NCBI GenBank assembly: GCA_001940645.1
Contig: MDVS01000050.1
Coordinates: forward strand, 1-49,439
DNA length: 49,439 bases
Reading direction: 5' to 3'
Source of the DNA: Candidatus Heimdallarchaeota archaeon LC_3
Lineage (GTDB): Archaea; Asgardarchaeota; Heimdallarchaeia; Hodarchaeales; LC-3
The translations under genes were made by a program, and so were the position numbers. The notes beneath the pieces are model-generated. The model searched no databases. It worked only from the letters and a program-made list of their open reading frames with translations, and was not told the DNA's origin. Below, piece by piece: positions 1 to 8,774 of this stretch (the first letter of the stretch is position 1; each line of letters starts with the position of its first letter).

Positions 1-114
1 GCAAAATCAGGTAATAATTTCAAACACATAATTAGTGAGTCGAAGATCAAAATTAATGATTAATTTAGCCTTGAAAAGTAAATTCGCTGAGTAAGGGTAT
101 TAATTGAATGTGGG

Positions 115-129
115 ATGTCATGATGACAT
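115..129. promoter_or_regulatory. 15-bp hyphenated palindrome, possible operator
   Basis: The sequence ATGTCAT-G-ATGACAT is a perfect 7-bp inverted repeat around one base. It lies about 85 bases before the zinc-ribbon gene that starts at 212. Its size and symmetry suit a dimeric regulator site, but no regulator can be assigned. It could be chance in AT-rich DNA. Confidence 0.3.
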
Positions 130-211
130 GCATGTTTCGATGGGAAAAATGAGTAAACATCTTTAAGAAGTAAAGTAAGAATTATTTCGTATAACAGACT
201 TTTGTGATCTT

Positions 212-451
212 ATGAATATTGAGAAAATTAATTGTCCATCTTGCGGAAAGCTTATTGACATATCACTTCCTATAAGTAGAGAAGTCGTTCAAATAAGAAC
301 AAAATCATTTTTCAATATCTTACAACCATGGTTAGGGATTCGCATGTATACAGTCTGCCAAAACTGTCATAAAAAAATAACAATTTGGACTCAAAAGAAA
401 AACCCTAAAGTTTATCAGATGTTACAGGAAAAGCAGGAAGATGCTTCTTAA
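212..451 (+). CDS. small zinc-ribbon protein
   Basis: This 79-residue protein has two CxxC knuckles, CPSC near residue 8 and CQNC near residue 49, as expected for one zinc-ribbon site. The tail is basic, then acidic. The product is probably cytoplasmic and binds zinc. No known family is recognised, so nucleic-acid or protein binding is only a guess. The gene starts with ATG and is followed 44 bases later by a methyltransferase gene on the same strand, so co-transcription is possible. Confidence 0.6.
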   Translation: MNIEKINCPSCGKLIDISLPISREVVQIRTKSFFNILQPWLGIRMYTVCQNCHKKITIWTQKKNPKVYQMLQEKQEDAS

Positions 452-495
452 ATCCCACTAAAAATCTTTTTATTACAATTATTGAGTAGTAAGAC

Positions 496-1254
496 ATGAA
501 CAGAATACAAGAACTGGAAAAATTGATAAAAAATGGATATGTTCAGAACCGTAAAATACCGAAATACCCCATTTTTGATTTTATTGATGATTACCGAAAT
601 CAGTTAGAAGATTTAATTTGTTTTCTTAATGAACAAACATTTTTCAATAAAAAAGACCTTGTATTAGAAATTGGTACTGGTCCTGGATCTTTTATGTCAC
701 TAATTTCTCCTTTAGTCCGGTGGATCATCACTTGTGATATAGATGAAGAGCATGTTCTGGAAGCAGTCCAAACAATAAATTTTTTTAAACTAAAAAATGT
801 AAAATTATTTTGGGGAACGATCGAGGGATTAGATTATCTTGGTTTTAAAGTAAACTTCCCAAATGAGACATTTGATAAGATAGTAGCTCACAGAAGTTTT
901 CAAAAACCGATAGAAATTGAAAAATTTATTATTATGGCTAAAAAAGTGAGAAAAAGTTGTGGGAAGATTTTATTGACTTATAATCCTTATCACTTTAAAA
1001 CCGATGAAGCAAAATTGTCAAGACATGAAAATCTCTCACGAAAAATTTATTTGAGAAGGAAAGATAAACCAAAATTATATTTTGAAGATATATTGAAAGG
1101 ATTAATCATCCAAGCTGAACATGTTAATTATAAAAAGTTTCCTATGCCTGAACAAGCTTATGAGGAACTTGCAAAATACTTTAAAGATGATGAAATTAAT
1201 TTAATTAAAGATAAAGGACATATTTATCCGATAAGGACAGTTTTACTCAGATAA
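496..1254 (+). CDS. class I SAM-dependent methyltransferase
   Basis: This 252-residue Rossmann-fold methyltransferase has motif I, LEIGTGPGSF, near residues 57-66. An acidic strand end, TCDIDEE, follows near residue 80 and should bind the SAM ribose. FDKIVAHRSF looks like the motif IV strand and KILLTYNPYH like the following strand. The substrate is unknown; the basic C-terminal half would allow RNA or protein. It starts with ATG and follows the zinc-ribbon gene, its likely operon partner. The family call is firm; the target is not. Confidence 0.8.
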   Translation: MNRIQELEKLIKNGYVQNRKIPKYPIFDFIDDYRNQLEDLICFLNEQTFFNKKDLVLEIGTGPGSFMSLISPLVRWIITCDIDEEHVLEAVQTINFFKLKNVKLFWGTIEGLDYLGFKVNFPNETFDKIVAHRSFQKPIEIEKFIIMAKKVRKSCGKILLTYNPYHFKTDEAKLSRHENLSRKIYLRRKDKPKLYFEDILKGLIIQAEHVNYKKFPMPEQAYEELAKYFKDDEINLIKDKGHIYPIRTVLLR

Positions 1255-1341
1255 TTCTTTATAAATAATTAGATTTACTTATTCTGTCATTTCTAATAAA
1301 GACTCACAAATTTATTTATTCCAGTCTTTACTTAAGGATTT

Positions 1342-1552
1342 ATGAATTATTTTTCAATAAAACCCCATTTCTTTGCTTCTCTCTACGGTTCTATGGTTGC
1401 AACTGGTGAAATATCCCATGGAAAAGTCTTATCTGATCGAGATCTATACTCGAGAGTATAACATAACTCTAAAAAAAAATTGTCTCCTATCAGAGGAAAA
1501 ACTTGTTGTGGAGCGAGTCAACATACACAAGCTATCTTCTTTTTTCAGATAA
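1342..1552 (+). pseudogene. short frameshifted gene remnant
   Basis: An ATG at 1342 opens a 39-residue frame beginning MNYFSIKPHFF that stops at 1459-1461. The +1 frame continues from YNITLKKN to a stop at 1550-1552. Read together they give about 70 protein-like residues with one frame break near 1455. I do not recognise the product. It lies in the 377-base gap between the methyltransferase and the PadR gene. The rest of that gap is AT-rich, with nothing else supportable. Confidence 0.25.
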
Positions 1553-1631
1553 GTTTTTAATTCCTATGTTCAAATTATTATGCATACATCAAATCTAATT
1601 CTATACTATGTAATAAGTTGCGATCTATAAA

Positions 1632-2003
1632 ATGAAGAAAAAAATATTGGATAGATTCGATAAAGATGTTAAAGGGGCATTAACAACATTATTAATTATT
1701 GGCATAATTATTGAAGGAAAACGAGTCTGGACCTACCAGATAAAAAAAAGATTTAGAGAATTAAGTCATGATGGAGGCACAATTCCAGATAGCACTCTTT
1801 ATTCAACTTTGAATAAGTTGGAAAATGATTATGGAATTTTAATATCTGAAAACGATCCCGAAGTTCAACGAAGGTTTTTTTTCATATCAGAAGAAGGCAA
1901 AAGAGAGTTTTTTAAGATAAAATCATTTTGGTTTAACATTTTTCACAGCAGTGAAAAAATACTCAATGGATTACGCTTTGATTTTGAGGAGTCAAAAAAA
2001 TGA
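1632..2003 (+). CDS. PadR-family transcriptional regulator
   Basis: This 123-residue winged-helix protein has the PadR layout: a helix with KGALTTLLIIGII, then VWTYQIKKRF, a recognition region around DSTLYSTLNKLENDYG, and a wing ending in FFFISEEGKREF. PadR proteins usually repress adjacent membrane-protein or transporter genes in response to a ligand. The stop overlaps the next start by 4 bases (ATGA), so the two are translationally coupled. The next gene encodes a HAAS-like membrane protein, a common PadR partner. The protein probably autoregulates this pair. Confidence 0.85.
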   Translation: MKKKILDRFDKDVKGALTTLLIIGIIIEGKRVWTYQIKKRFRELSHDGGTIPDSTLYSTLNKLENDYGILISENDPEVQRRFFFISEEGKREFFKIKSFWFNIFHSSEKILNGLRFDFEESKK

Positions 2004-3058
2004 AGACAATCGAGGAATATGTTGAAAGATTAAAAATTCTAAATTCAAGACTACAGGTGAATGATGGATTAATTAAGGAGCATGAAACACTACTACACTT
2101 TGAATTTGAAGATTACTTATTGAAAGCTAGTGTTGAGGGAAAAACAAAAAAAGAACTTGAATTTGAATTTGTAAACAACCTTGAGAATCCAGAGAAACTA
2201 TATTCGTCATGGTTTATGAAAAATGATATTAAAATATTTGTGGGCACATTAAGAAATTCGATTAACAGAACCTGGTTGTCTCGACAATTCTTTCTAGGGT
2301 ATATTTTAATTGTATATTCATCATATATGTTGTATTCTATTCTAGAATATTATGGATATTGGAATTTATTACCTATAGTATATTTACTAACTGTGCTATT
2401 AGTATTTTCACCCTTAGTATTACACATGATCCGAAATATTTTTAGAAATACCCTGATTGAAATTCGTTATCAAATAATTACAGATTTTTGGATACAGTCA
2501 ATTTTTTACACTTTTTTATTTCTGCCTTATAATGTAATGCTCGTAAGTGAATTAGAATTAATAAGTGCGAATTTTACTTTATTATTAAGAATATTGGTAC
2601 TTCTTTTAGTTTTATTTACTTATTTACTAATTTTAGGAGGGAAATACTTCAAATCTGAAAAAATTTTTATTAGTGCAACCTTAATTGTTAATATAATAGC
2701 AATTTGGGGAATTTATACCCTCTTTTTGAATTTATATACCGAATATTATTCTGATTTTCCTGATTATCTAGTTGCTTTTAATCATGAGCCTTCTGAACTA
2801 ATAAGTCAAATACAAACGGGAATAATCTTATTGATTATGCAAACAATATTTATATCAGTCTGTATAGTATTATTAACGTACATAATAATAAAATTATTTG
2901 ATAATATGAAGGAATCAGGAAAATATTTTTTAAAAACACAAAAAATGAAAATATGGATAATGAAATATCCATTAATAAAATATCTGGCGATTATACCAGT
3001 AATTATAATCTTAGCATTAATTCAGATGTTATATTATGTTACTTACAATGAATTGTAA
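2000..3058 (+). CDS. HAAS-like domain membrane protein, partner of PadR
   Basis: This 352-residue protein has a soluble N-terminal domain of about 85 residues that resembles HAAS/DUF1700 domains, with a conserved-looking segment KKELEFEFVNNLENPEKL. About seven or eight hydrophobic membrane segments follow. Genes of this form commonly sit directly after PadR regulators, and the 4-base overlap here supports that pairing. Its role is probably sensing or regulatory at the membrane. No transport motif is visible. The exact membrane-segment count is uncertain without a predictor. Confidence 0.65.
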   Translation: MKTIEEYVERLKILNSRLQVNDGLIKEHETLLHFEFEDYLLKASVEGKTKKELEFEFVNNLENPEKLYSSWFMKNDIKIFVGTLRNSINRTWLSRQFFLGYILIVYSSYMLYSILEYYGYWNLLPIVYLLTVLLVFSPLVLHMIRNIFRNTLIEIRYQIITDFWIQSIFYTFLFLPYNVMLVSELELISANFTLLLRILVLLLVLFTYLLILGGKYFKSEKIFISATLIVNIIAIWGIYTLFLNLYTEYYSDFPDYLVAFNHEPSELISQIQTGIILLIMQTIFISVCIVLLTYIIIKLFDNMKESGKYFLKTQKMKIWIMKYPLIKYLAIIPVIIILALIQMLYYVTYNEL

Positions 3059-3181
3059 TAAAAAAAATGGTCTCATACTTCAGTTTTCATAAACTAGTGA
3101 TATTTTTTAATCAAATAATTCATAGTTTATTAAAATAATTAGCGAATATTAAAAATATCAAATAAAAAAAAGTTATATCTT

Positions 3182-3445
3182 ATCAGAATAAATACTCATT
3201 TAACAAATATCGAAATCACAAATAACTATTCTTTTATTAACATAATCTCAGAACATATTGCATTTGATCTTGATCCTGGTCTCTACTTAATAGAAGTTAT
3301 ATTAAATTCAATGAATCCTGTTCTTTTAGAAATTTCTAGTTTCTTTCCGAGTTATAGATCTATAATCTTAAATACAATTCTTTTTCTTCTAGGAACAATT
3401 CTATTATTATTCAAGAATTTGAGAAAAAAGAATCTTGAAGTATAG
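3182..3445 (+). pseudogene. decayed copy of the 3' end of the 6687-7181 gene
   Basis: The frame has no start codon but encodes a stretch close to the C-terminal half of the gene at 6687-7181. Shared blocks include FDLDPGLYLIEV, LLEISS and FPSYRSIILN, followed by a matching C-terminal membrane segment and basic tail. Nucleotide similarity is also evident. It is a truncated duplicate lying 3.5 kb upstream of the intact gene, which suggests the export operon was once duplicated or rearranged here. Confidence 0.7.
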
Positions 3446-3499
3446 ATCCATTTAGTTCTAGCAACAATTGTTCAGAATTTTATCCCTCAACTGAGACCT

Positions 3500-3745
3500 T
3501 TAGATTGTAGATTGGGAAAGTAAATTTCCAATTACTTTATTATCAACAGATTCATCATTAAAGATGAAAACTTCCTCTATTTTAACACTAAAAAATGCAG
3601 CTATTTTAAAAGCTAATTCTAAGGATGGAGAATACTTCTCTCTCTCAATTGAATTTATTGTTTGTCTGGTTACCCCCAAATTAATAGCGAGTTCTTCTTG
3701 AGTGAGATCCTGAGTTGCGCGATACACTTTTAATTTGTTTTTCAA
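3500..3745 (-). CDS. Xre/Cro-type helix-turn-helix regulator
   Basis: This 81-residue protein is built almost entirely of one HTH_3 domain. TQEELAINLGVTRQTINSIER at residues 14-34 is a textbook helix-turn-helix, followed by SPSLELAFKIAAFF and KIEEVF. It resembles small archaeal and bacterial regulators that begin MKNKLK. It sits between two degraded gene pieces and reads away from the export operon at 4109, which it could control. The last 15 residues may be drifted. The start ATG is followed by a Lys-rich N-terminus typical of the family. Confidence 0.85.
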   Translation of the reverse strand: MKNKLKVYRATQDLTQEELAINLGVTRQTINSIEREKYSPSLELAFKIAAFFSVKIEEVFIFNDESVDNKVIGNLLSQSTI

Positions 3746-3805
3746 ATTTAATCACTAAATGTCATTATCTAAGACTAAACAGACGGTAGTATAAATTTAA
3801 TAATA

Positions 3806-3953
3806 GTGGACAAACTATGGATCTTATGCAAGGCTCTCTGGTACGTCTGGATTTGGAGCCTTCTGGTATAGACATTGGTATGCTCATACGACCCTTTACG
3901 CCTATGCAGATGGTTCTTCATCCGTCTCTCATTCTAATACTTATTGCAGTTAA
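3806..3953 (+). pseudogene. C-terminal fragment of an aromatic- and Ser-rich protein
   Basis: After a TAG at 3803 the frame encodes about 48 residues rich in Tyr, Trp, Ser and His, including TSGFGAFWYRHW and ending SNTYCS, before a stop at 3951-3953. Base composition is clearly less AT-rich than the surroundings. No start codon is present, so it is probably the tail of a lost secreted or surface protein. The family is not recognised. Confidence 0.35.
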
Positions 3954-4108
3954 AAAAGTTATTTAATTTCTAAAATAATAGATTAAATTTTTTTAATTCT
4001 TAATTAATTTTTACTAAGTCATGTAAAATTTATTCTAATAAACGACCTAAAAAAGATATTAATCACAAAATTAAATCAAAAATAGTTCTTGTTCAAGATT
4101 TGATCGAA

Positions 4109-4954
4109 ATGAAAAAACAGAAATTAGCAGTTACAAGTTTATGTCTCCTTGGAATAGTCTTTGCTACATCAGTAATTCAAGTTTATCCCATAAAAGGAGA
4201 AAATTTAGAAAAAAATTTAAAGAATGGAGATTATGCACGTTATAAGGGAAATTTCGTTATAGCAGAAAAAATCAATTTAAATTCATCTGAATTACCAGAA
4301 ATTTACGAAATTAGTGGAAATAAAAGTACATTTAAATGGACAGTAGTAGAAAAAAACAGTACAATTACATTATTAACTATAGAAGTATCTATTGAATCAT
4401 TTTATACTGATTCAAGAAATATCATCATCAAAGATCGAATAGCTTATTCAATATCAGGTAAGACCTTAGGGTATATCCCATTCTGGATTGATCCTGAAAA
4501 CAAAACAACAAATGATGTAATAAAACTTGGAGGAATCGATAATGATACACTTCTAGGAAAAGTAACTTATGCAACTAACTTTGTAAATACAGAACATGGG
4601 AATATAGAAACCATTAGTTTAACTAAAGAAAATGAAGTTAGCATAGGAAGTTTCTTTGGACAAGCTAATTGGGAATTTGATAAATTATCTGGATTGCTAA
4701 TATTACTTGCTCCTAGAGGTTTTTTTTGGTTTACACTTAACTATCCATTCTTATTTGATGGAGTTTTAAAGTTAGAATCCACAAACATTGAATTGGGGAA
4801 AAGTGAACCAGTTTTTGCCCTGTTTGATTTTTTCTTAAATGGGGGATGGATTTTGTTGTTAGGAGGAGTCATCTTCATTACTATTTTTCTTCTATCAAAA
4901 AAAAGCTTAAATTCAAATAGGAAAAAATCTAGAAATAAAAACAAGTCAAAATAA
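4109..4954 (+). CDS. secreted, C-terminally membrane-anchored protein of the ABC operon
   Basis: The ATG at 4109 gives an N-terminus MKKQKLAVTSLCLLGIVFA, a clear signal peptide. An in-frame TTG at 4100 would add only three residues and is less likely. About 210 residues of mostly beta-rich extracellular sequence follow, including NGDYARYKGNF. A strong membrane segment, GGWILLLGGVIFITIFLL, then precedes a Lys/Arg-rich tail. It is the first gene of a four-gene run with an ABC ATPase (27 bases downstream), a permease and another membrane-anchored protein. It may be the extracytoplasmic subunit of that exporter. The family is not recognised. Confidence 0.7.
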   Translation: MKKQKLAVTSLCLLGIVFATSVIQVYPIKGENLEKNLKNGDYARYKGNFVIAEKINLNSSELPEIYEISGNKSTFKWTVVEKNSTITLLTIEVSIESFYTDSRNIIIKDRIAYSISGKTLGYIPFWIDPENKTTNDVIKLGGIDNDTLLGKVTYATNFVNTEHGNIETISLTKENEVSIGSFFGQANWEFDKLSGLLILLAPRGFFWFTLNYPFLFDGVLKLESTNIELGKSEPVFALFDFFLNGGWILLLGGVIFITIFLLSKKSLNSNRKKSRNKNKSK

Positions 4955-4981
4955 TAAAAACAACAAACTATTTAGGTCTAC

Positions 4982-5887
4982 ATGTCATTGAATTCAGAAT
5001 CACTAATACAAGTATCAAATTTAAGCAAAGAATATAAAAACGGTGTAAAAGCATTAAAAAATTTGAATTTTTCCATTTTTAAAGGAATAACTGCCCTCGT
5101 AGGTCCGAATGGTGCAGGAAAAACAACTTTTTTAAAAATTCTTATAGGTTTTCTAAGACCTTCCTTTGGTAAATGTAAAGTGTTGAATTTAGATTCTTGG
5201 AAAGACTCATTAGAAATAAGAGGTTTTTTGAGGTATTTACCAGATGGGACTATATTTCCAGATAATCTAACTGTGGAAACTTATGTCGAGATTATCAGAA
5301 ATCTAGTAAGCTATTCGTTAAACAACAAAATTCCCATCAATTTGGATTTGTCTTTAGACCAAAAAATTGGTACTCTTTCATCGGGAATGATAAAAAAATT
5401 AGGTTTATACTTAACATTAATTGGTAATCCTACATTAGTACTATTAGATGAACCAACAGCAAACTTAGATCCTATGGCAAGGAGAAAATTCTTTGGACTT
5501 ATTCAAGATCTACACAAAGAGAAGGGAATTTCCTTTATAATTTCATCACATGTATTTTCAGATTTAGAAAAAATTTGTGAGCATGTCATAGCTATAAATG
5601 AAGGAAAAATAACTTTTCAAGGATCATTTTCTGAATTAATGGAAAATTTTACAACAAATGAATTTGAAATCTATTCTAATAATCCTAAAAAGTGGATTGA
5701 AATATGTAGAAATATTCCTGAGATAGAGAATATTGAAAATTTCGGCAATACGATTAATATTACAACGAAAAAAACTATTTCATCACGATATTTCATTGAA
5801 ATTTTTGAAAAATATGACGTAAATAAAGAGTTAGACTTTGAAATATTAAGAAAAAAACAGAGTTATGATGCTTTATTTTTAGATTAG
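4982..5887 (+). CDS. ABC transporter ATP-binding protein
   Basis: This 301-residue nucleotide-binding protein has Walker A GPNGAGKTT at residues 41-49, a signature of the LSSGM form at 132-136, Walker B VLLDEPT at about 153-159, D-loop NLDP, and H-loop SSHVF. The signature lacks the second Gly of LSGGQ but is of the kind seen in ABC-2 exporters. The C-terminal 80 residues are an accessory domain like those of gliding or drug exporter ATPases. It should drive the permease encoded 19 bases downstream. The substrate is unknown. Confidence 0.92.
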   Translation: MSLNSESLIQVSNLSKEYKNGVKALKNLNFSIFKGITALVGPNGAGKTTFLKILIGFLRPSFGKCKVLNLDSWKDSLEIRGFLRYLPDGTIFPDNLTVETYVEIIRNLVSYSLNNKIPINLDLSLDQKIGTLSSGMIKKLGLYLTLIGNPTLVLLDEPTANLDPMARRKFFGLIQDLHKEKGISFIISSHVFSDLEKICEHVIAINEGKITFQGSFSELMENFTTNEFEIYSNNPKKWIEICRNIPEIENIENFGNTINITTKKTISSRYFIEIFEKYDVNKELDFEILRKKQSYDALFLD

Positions 5888-5906
5888 TTAAACAAGAGAG
5901 AGTAGT

Positions 5907-6677
5907 TTGTCCTTAAAAACAAGTAAAAAAATCCGAGCTCTATTTAATTTCGAGCTTCTGGTAACTAACAGGTTTCCTTTAAGTGAGTTTTATTTTTTAA
6001 CAATATTTTCAATAGTTTATTTAACAATCAATGGTATATCCTATAATGGTGTTGTGAATTCACAATTTAGGGATATAGCTGTTAATAAAGTTATGGATAT
6101 TCCGGCATTTACAATTTTGTTCAATTTTAAGTTAGTTTTATTCATCAACAGTTTATTTTTAGGACTTTTTATCATTACTTCCTTTTCAAACAATGATGAA
6201 AAAAATATCATGAAATTATTGTTATCTTATCCTGTATCAAAACAATCAATTTTTTTGTTTAAATTTATTTATTATTTTATTTTATCGTTAATAGTTATAG
6301 TTAGTTCTGTATTAGTGGCTTATTTCAATTATCCAATAATTGTTTCTTTAGAATTAGTATTCTTTACAATTTGGATTTTAATTCTTAATTCTTTAGTAAC
6401 ATTGACACTAGGGTTATCATTAGCTATGTTAATTGATAACTCAATGATAAGTATGGTTATTGTTATGATAATTTGGTCTCTTTTTTTCTTCTTTCTTCCA
6501 ATATCAAGTGATATTTTTCCCAAATTTGTAGTCTTTCTAATTTATCCTCAAGAAATATTTAAAAACTTCCCCCAAAACCTTGATGATTTTTATCTGAGCT
6601 TGATTAGTGTTCTTTTATGTTTAATCGTTTATTTAGGTAATCTTATCAAATTTAAAAGAAAAGAAATTCTATATTAG
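5907..6677 (+). CDS. ABC-2-type transporter permease
   Basis: This 256-residue membrane protein has about six hydrophobic segments and the ABC-2 permease layout, including a cytoplasmic stretch KNIMKLLLSYPVSKQSIFLFKF. The element LLSYPVS is characteristic of ABC-2 permeases. A TTG start at 5907 fits the spacing after the ATPase gene; the next in-frame ATG would cut into the first membrane region. It forms the membrane channel of the exporter with the preceding ATPase, and the next gene starts 9 bases after its stop. Confidence 0.85.
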   Translation: MSLKTSKKIRALFNFELLVTNRFPLSEFYFLTIFSIVYLTINGISYNGVVNSQFRDIAVNKVMDIPAFTILFNFKLVLFINSLFLGLFIITSFSNNDEKNIMKLLLSYPVSKQSIFLFKFIYYFILSLIVIVSSVLVAYFNYPIIVSLELVFFTIWILILNSLVTLTLGLSLAMLIDNSMISMVIVMIIWSLFFFFLPISSDIFPKFVVFLIYPQEIFKNFPQNLDDFYLSLISVLLCLIVYLGNLIKFKRKEILY

Positions 6678-6686
6678 GGATAAATT

Positions 6687-7181
6687 ATGAGAATAGATGT
6701 ATCAAGGTTGTTTGATCGATTAATTTTACTGCTTATTCTATTATCAGTAGTCAATTTATCTATTAGCATTAGTCTAATTCCCAATGATTCAATAATTAAA
6801 GTAATACCACCAACTAATGACTTTATTAAAGCAGAAAATGATCATATCTTCCTCAATAAGAATCAAAGAATCGATCTTTCTGTTAGCTGTACCTGTCAAG
6901 AAACTTACTCAATAAAGGTAAATATTTCAAGAATCAATACCGATTCAACAATTATTGAAAATAAAGTGAATCTTTCATTTACTGATATTATATCAGAGCA
7001 TAACACGTTTGATCTTGATCCAGGTCTTTATCTAATTGAAGTAGGACTAAATTCAACAAATGCAGTCCTTTTAGAAATTTCCAGTTCATTTCCAAGTTAT
7101 AGATCAATTATCTTGAATATTTTTCTCTTTTCTTTAGCAATATTTTTTATATTAGTGAGATATTTGAGAAAGAACCTTTAA
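6687..7181 (+). CDS. membrane-anchored extracytoplasmic protein of the ABC operon
   Basis: This 164-residue protein has an N-terminal membrane segment or signal (LILLLILLSVVNLSISI), an extracellular beta-rich domain with a Cys pair (CTC), and a C-terminal membrane segment ending in a basic tail. It is the last gene of the exporter run and may be an accessory or sorting subunit. A truncated relative lies at 3182-3445. No family is recognised. Confidence 0.65.
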   Translation: MRIDVSRLFDRLILLLILLSVVNLSISISLIPNDSIIKVIPPTNDFIKAENDHIFLNKNQRIDLSVSCTCQETYSIKVNISRINTDSTIIENKVNLSFTDIISEHNTFDLDPGLYLIEVGLNSTNAVLLEISSSFPSYRSIILNIFLFSLAIFFILVRYLRKNL

Positions 7182-7280
7182 TGTTCAATTTACTAAGGAA
7201 ATCAATCATGTCCGCTAGGGCTTATATTACCTAAACTATCGTCCCAATGACTGTTTTATTACCTGAATCAACTTGAGGAG

Positions 7281-7462
7281 TCAAAATAATATGCACCAAT
7301 CACTAACATCAGCATAACTCCCATCTGGTCTCCTTGCAGAAACCTCTATGTTTATCTTGTGAAGCTCATATCTAAATCCATATTCACCAGGATAGCTTTT
7401 GCCTTCACCAAATAAGTCGTAAACAGTTTTGTATGGATCAAGAGAAATAGAAGTCTCTGACC
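7281..7462 (-). pseudogene. C-terminal fragment of a lost gene
   Basis: The minus strand encodes about 60 well-formed residues, from SETSISLDPYKTVYDLFGEG through GFRYELHKINIEVSARRPDG to SDWCILF and a TGA at 7283-7281. The composition is protein-like and less AT-rich than its flanks. Upstream on this strand the frame runs into the 23-bp tandem repeat, whose length is not a multiple of three, so the frame is destroyed. It is a relic of an unknown, possibly surface, protein. Confidence 0.45.
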
Positions 7463-7544
7463 ATGTTTCTTAATATTCTCTGACCATGTTTCTTAATATT
7501 CTCTGACCATGTTTCTTAATATTCTCTGACCATGTTTCTTAATA
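7455..7544. repeat. four tandem copies of a 23-bp unit
   Basis: A 23-bp unit beginning CTCTGACCATGTTTC is repeated head to tail at 7455, 7478, 7501 and 7524. The last copy is slightly short. The copies look identical, implying recent slippage expansion. The unit belongs to the minus-strand relic at 7281-7462. It also supplies the ATG of the plus-strand gene at 7532. There is no spacer between units, so this is not a CRISPR array. Confidence 0.9.
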
Positions 7545-7906
7545 GAATAACTCTACTTGACATTAAGGATAAAAAATTACTCTATCACGTCTTAAATCAA
7601 GATTCCGAATACACTAAGATGACCAAATCACTGAAAACCCAAACAGAAAAACTAGTGGAAAGTGCTGAGTTCAAGCAATTAGCGTCCTATATTAAAGATC
7701 AGTATGATGAATTCTTGAAAGAAGAGAAAGGAAATGATAGAGAAGAAGATTTTGATCTGGAGGAATTAGATGATCAATATTCGTATTCACAAGAGGAAGA
7801 AGAGACAGGAAAGATTGATTATCATCAAAATGAGAAAAATCAAGAAAGTATTGATTTATCAGATTTTGATGCTGATTCCATTGATAAATATCGAGTTAAT
7901 GAATAA
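7532..7906 (+). CDS. acidic hypothetical protein with start inside a tandem repeat
   Basis: The 124-residue frame begins within the fourth copy of the 23-bp repeat. The N-terminal third is mixed. The C-terminal two thirds are highly acidic and low-complexity, with a run of Glu and Asp and a Ser/Asp-rich tail (DLSDFDADSID). It looks like the tail of a larger protein whose 5' end was replaced by the repeat, so both the start and expression are uncertain. No family is recognised. Confidence 0.4.
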   Translation: MFLNRITLLDIKDKKLLYHVLNQDSEYTKMTKSLKTQTEKLVESAEFKQLASYIKDQYDEFLKEEKGNDREEDFDLEELDDQYSYSQEEEETGKIDYHQNEKNQESIDLSDFDADSIDKYRVNE

Positions 7907-7980
7907 TAATCACTCTTCATAGTTTCAAATATTCCTTTTTTATTATTTAGACCAAAATTTTATAGTATTAGTGATTAGCT

Positions 7981-8148
7981 ATGACTACTCTGCTTACATT
8001 CGATGATGTTTTAAATATCCTATTCAAAGGTAATGGAAAAATTATTCCCCATACAATAGTAACACCACTATTTGAGGAGTTTAGTGATCTTATTAATCAA
8101 AATTTTGATAACGTAATAAAATATGTCAATAATAAAATATGTCAATGA
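7981..8148 (+). CDS. short hypothetical protein, possibly a gene fragment
   Basis: An ATG at 7981 opens a 55-residue frame (MTTLLTFDDVLNILFKGNG, later TPLFEEFSDLINQNFDN) to a TGA at 8146-8148. The 3' end contains a duplicated stretch of about 15 bases (AAAATATGTCAAT twice), which has probably changed its end. The amino-acid makeup looks genuine. No family is recognised. It may be the N-terminus of a truncated gene. Confidence 0.35.
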   Translation: MTTLLTFDDVLNILFKGNGKIIPHTIVTPLFEEFSDLINQNFDNVIKYVNNKICQ

Positions 8149-8214
8149 TGATGAGATTTACATCATTCTTTTTTTTTCCAAATTTAAAATCAAGAAATAT
8201 ATTAAATTATATTT

Positions 8215-8681
8215 CTAGACTGGATTTTTGCCCCAAGATTGCGAATAATCAATTTCTAAATGAATATTTTCCTTTATTTCGGATCTCTTAAATAAAAAGA
8301 AAAGAAGGAGTCCGTAGAATATTGTTAAAATATCAATTATCAGATTATAAGGATAAACTCCTAGTAATGAGATTATAGGCATTATAATTATAGTCATTAT
8401 AATAATGATTTTTGTAAAGGTTCTTTTTTCGATAATAGCAGGATTTTTATTGAGTAAAATAGAATATACTAAATAAAATGTTCCTTGAACTCCGTAAAAT
8501 ATTATGAAAATGATAAATCTCGCCTTAATTCCGTACGGATCATATAGATCAATTGAATTAAAAAATATAAAAGTAAAAAACAGGAATTGAGCAAAAATAA
8601 TATTTACTACTCCTATTAATACACCAAATAATGATAGTATTACTAAATATTTACCTTTTTTGATAATAATTTCATCCCCAT
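8215..8681 (-). pseudogene. four-helix membrane protein with a 5' frameshift
   Basis: From about 8655 down to 8215 one minus-strand frame encodes roughly 145 residues with four hydrophobic segments, ending in an acidic cytoplasmic tail. That frame has no ATG/GTG/TTG near its 5' end. The ATG at 8681 (MGMKLLSKK) lies in a neighbouring frame that joins it across a run of six A near 8657. The 60 residues from 8397 are only the distal part. This could be a real frameshift or a homopolymer error. Confidence 0.5.
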
Positions 8682-8774
8682 GATTGATATAATTTTATTG
8701 ATTACAAATATTCTATTTTTAAAATTCTATGGATGATGGAAACAAAGTTTAATTTCTTGATACCGTAATAAACT

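Noticed and set aside
7455..7544. Possible CRISPR-like repeat array
   Set aside because: The four units are directly joined with no spacers and lie in a former coding region; this is a simple tandem repeat, and no cas gene is present.
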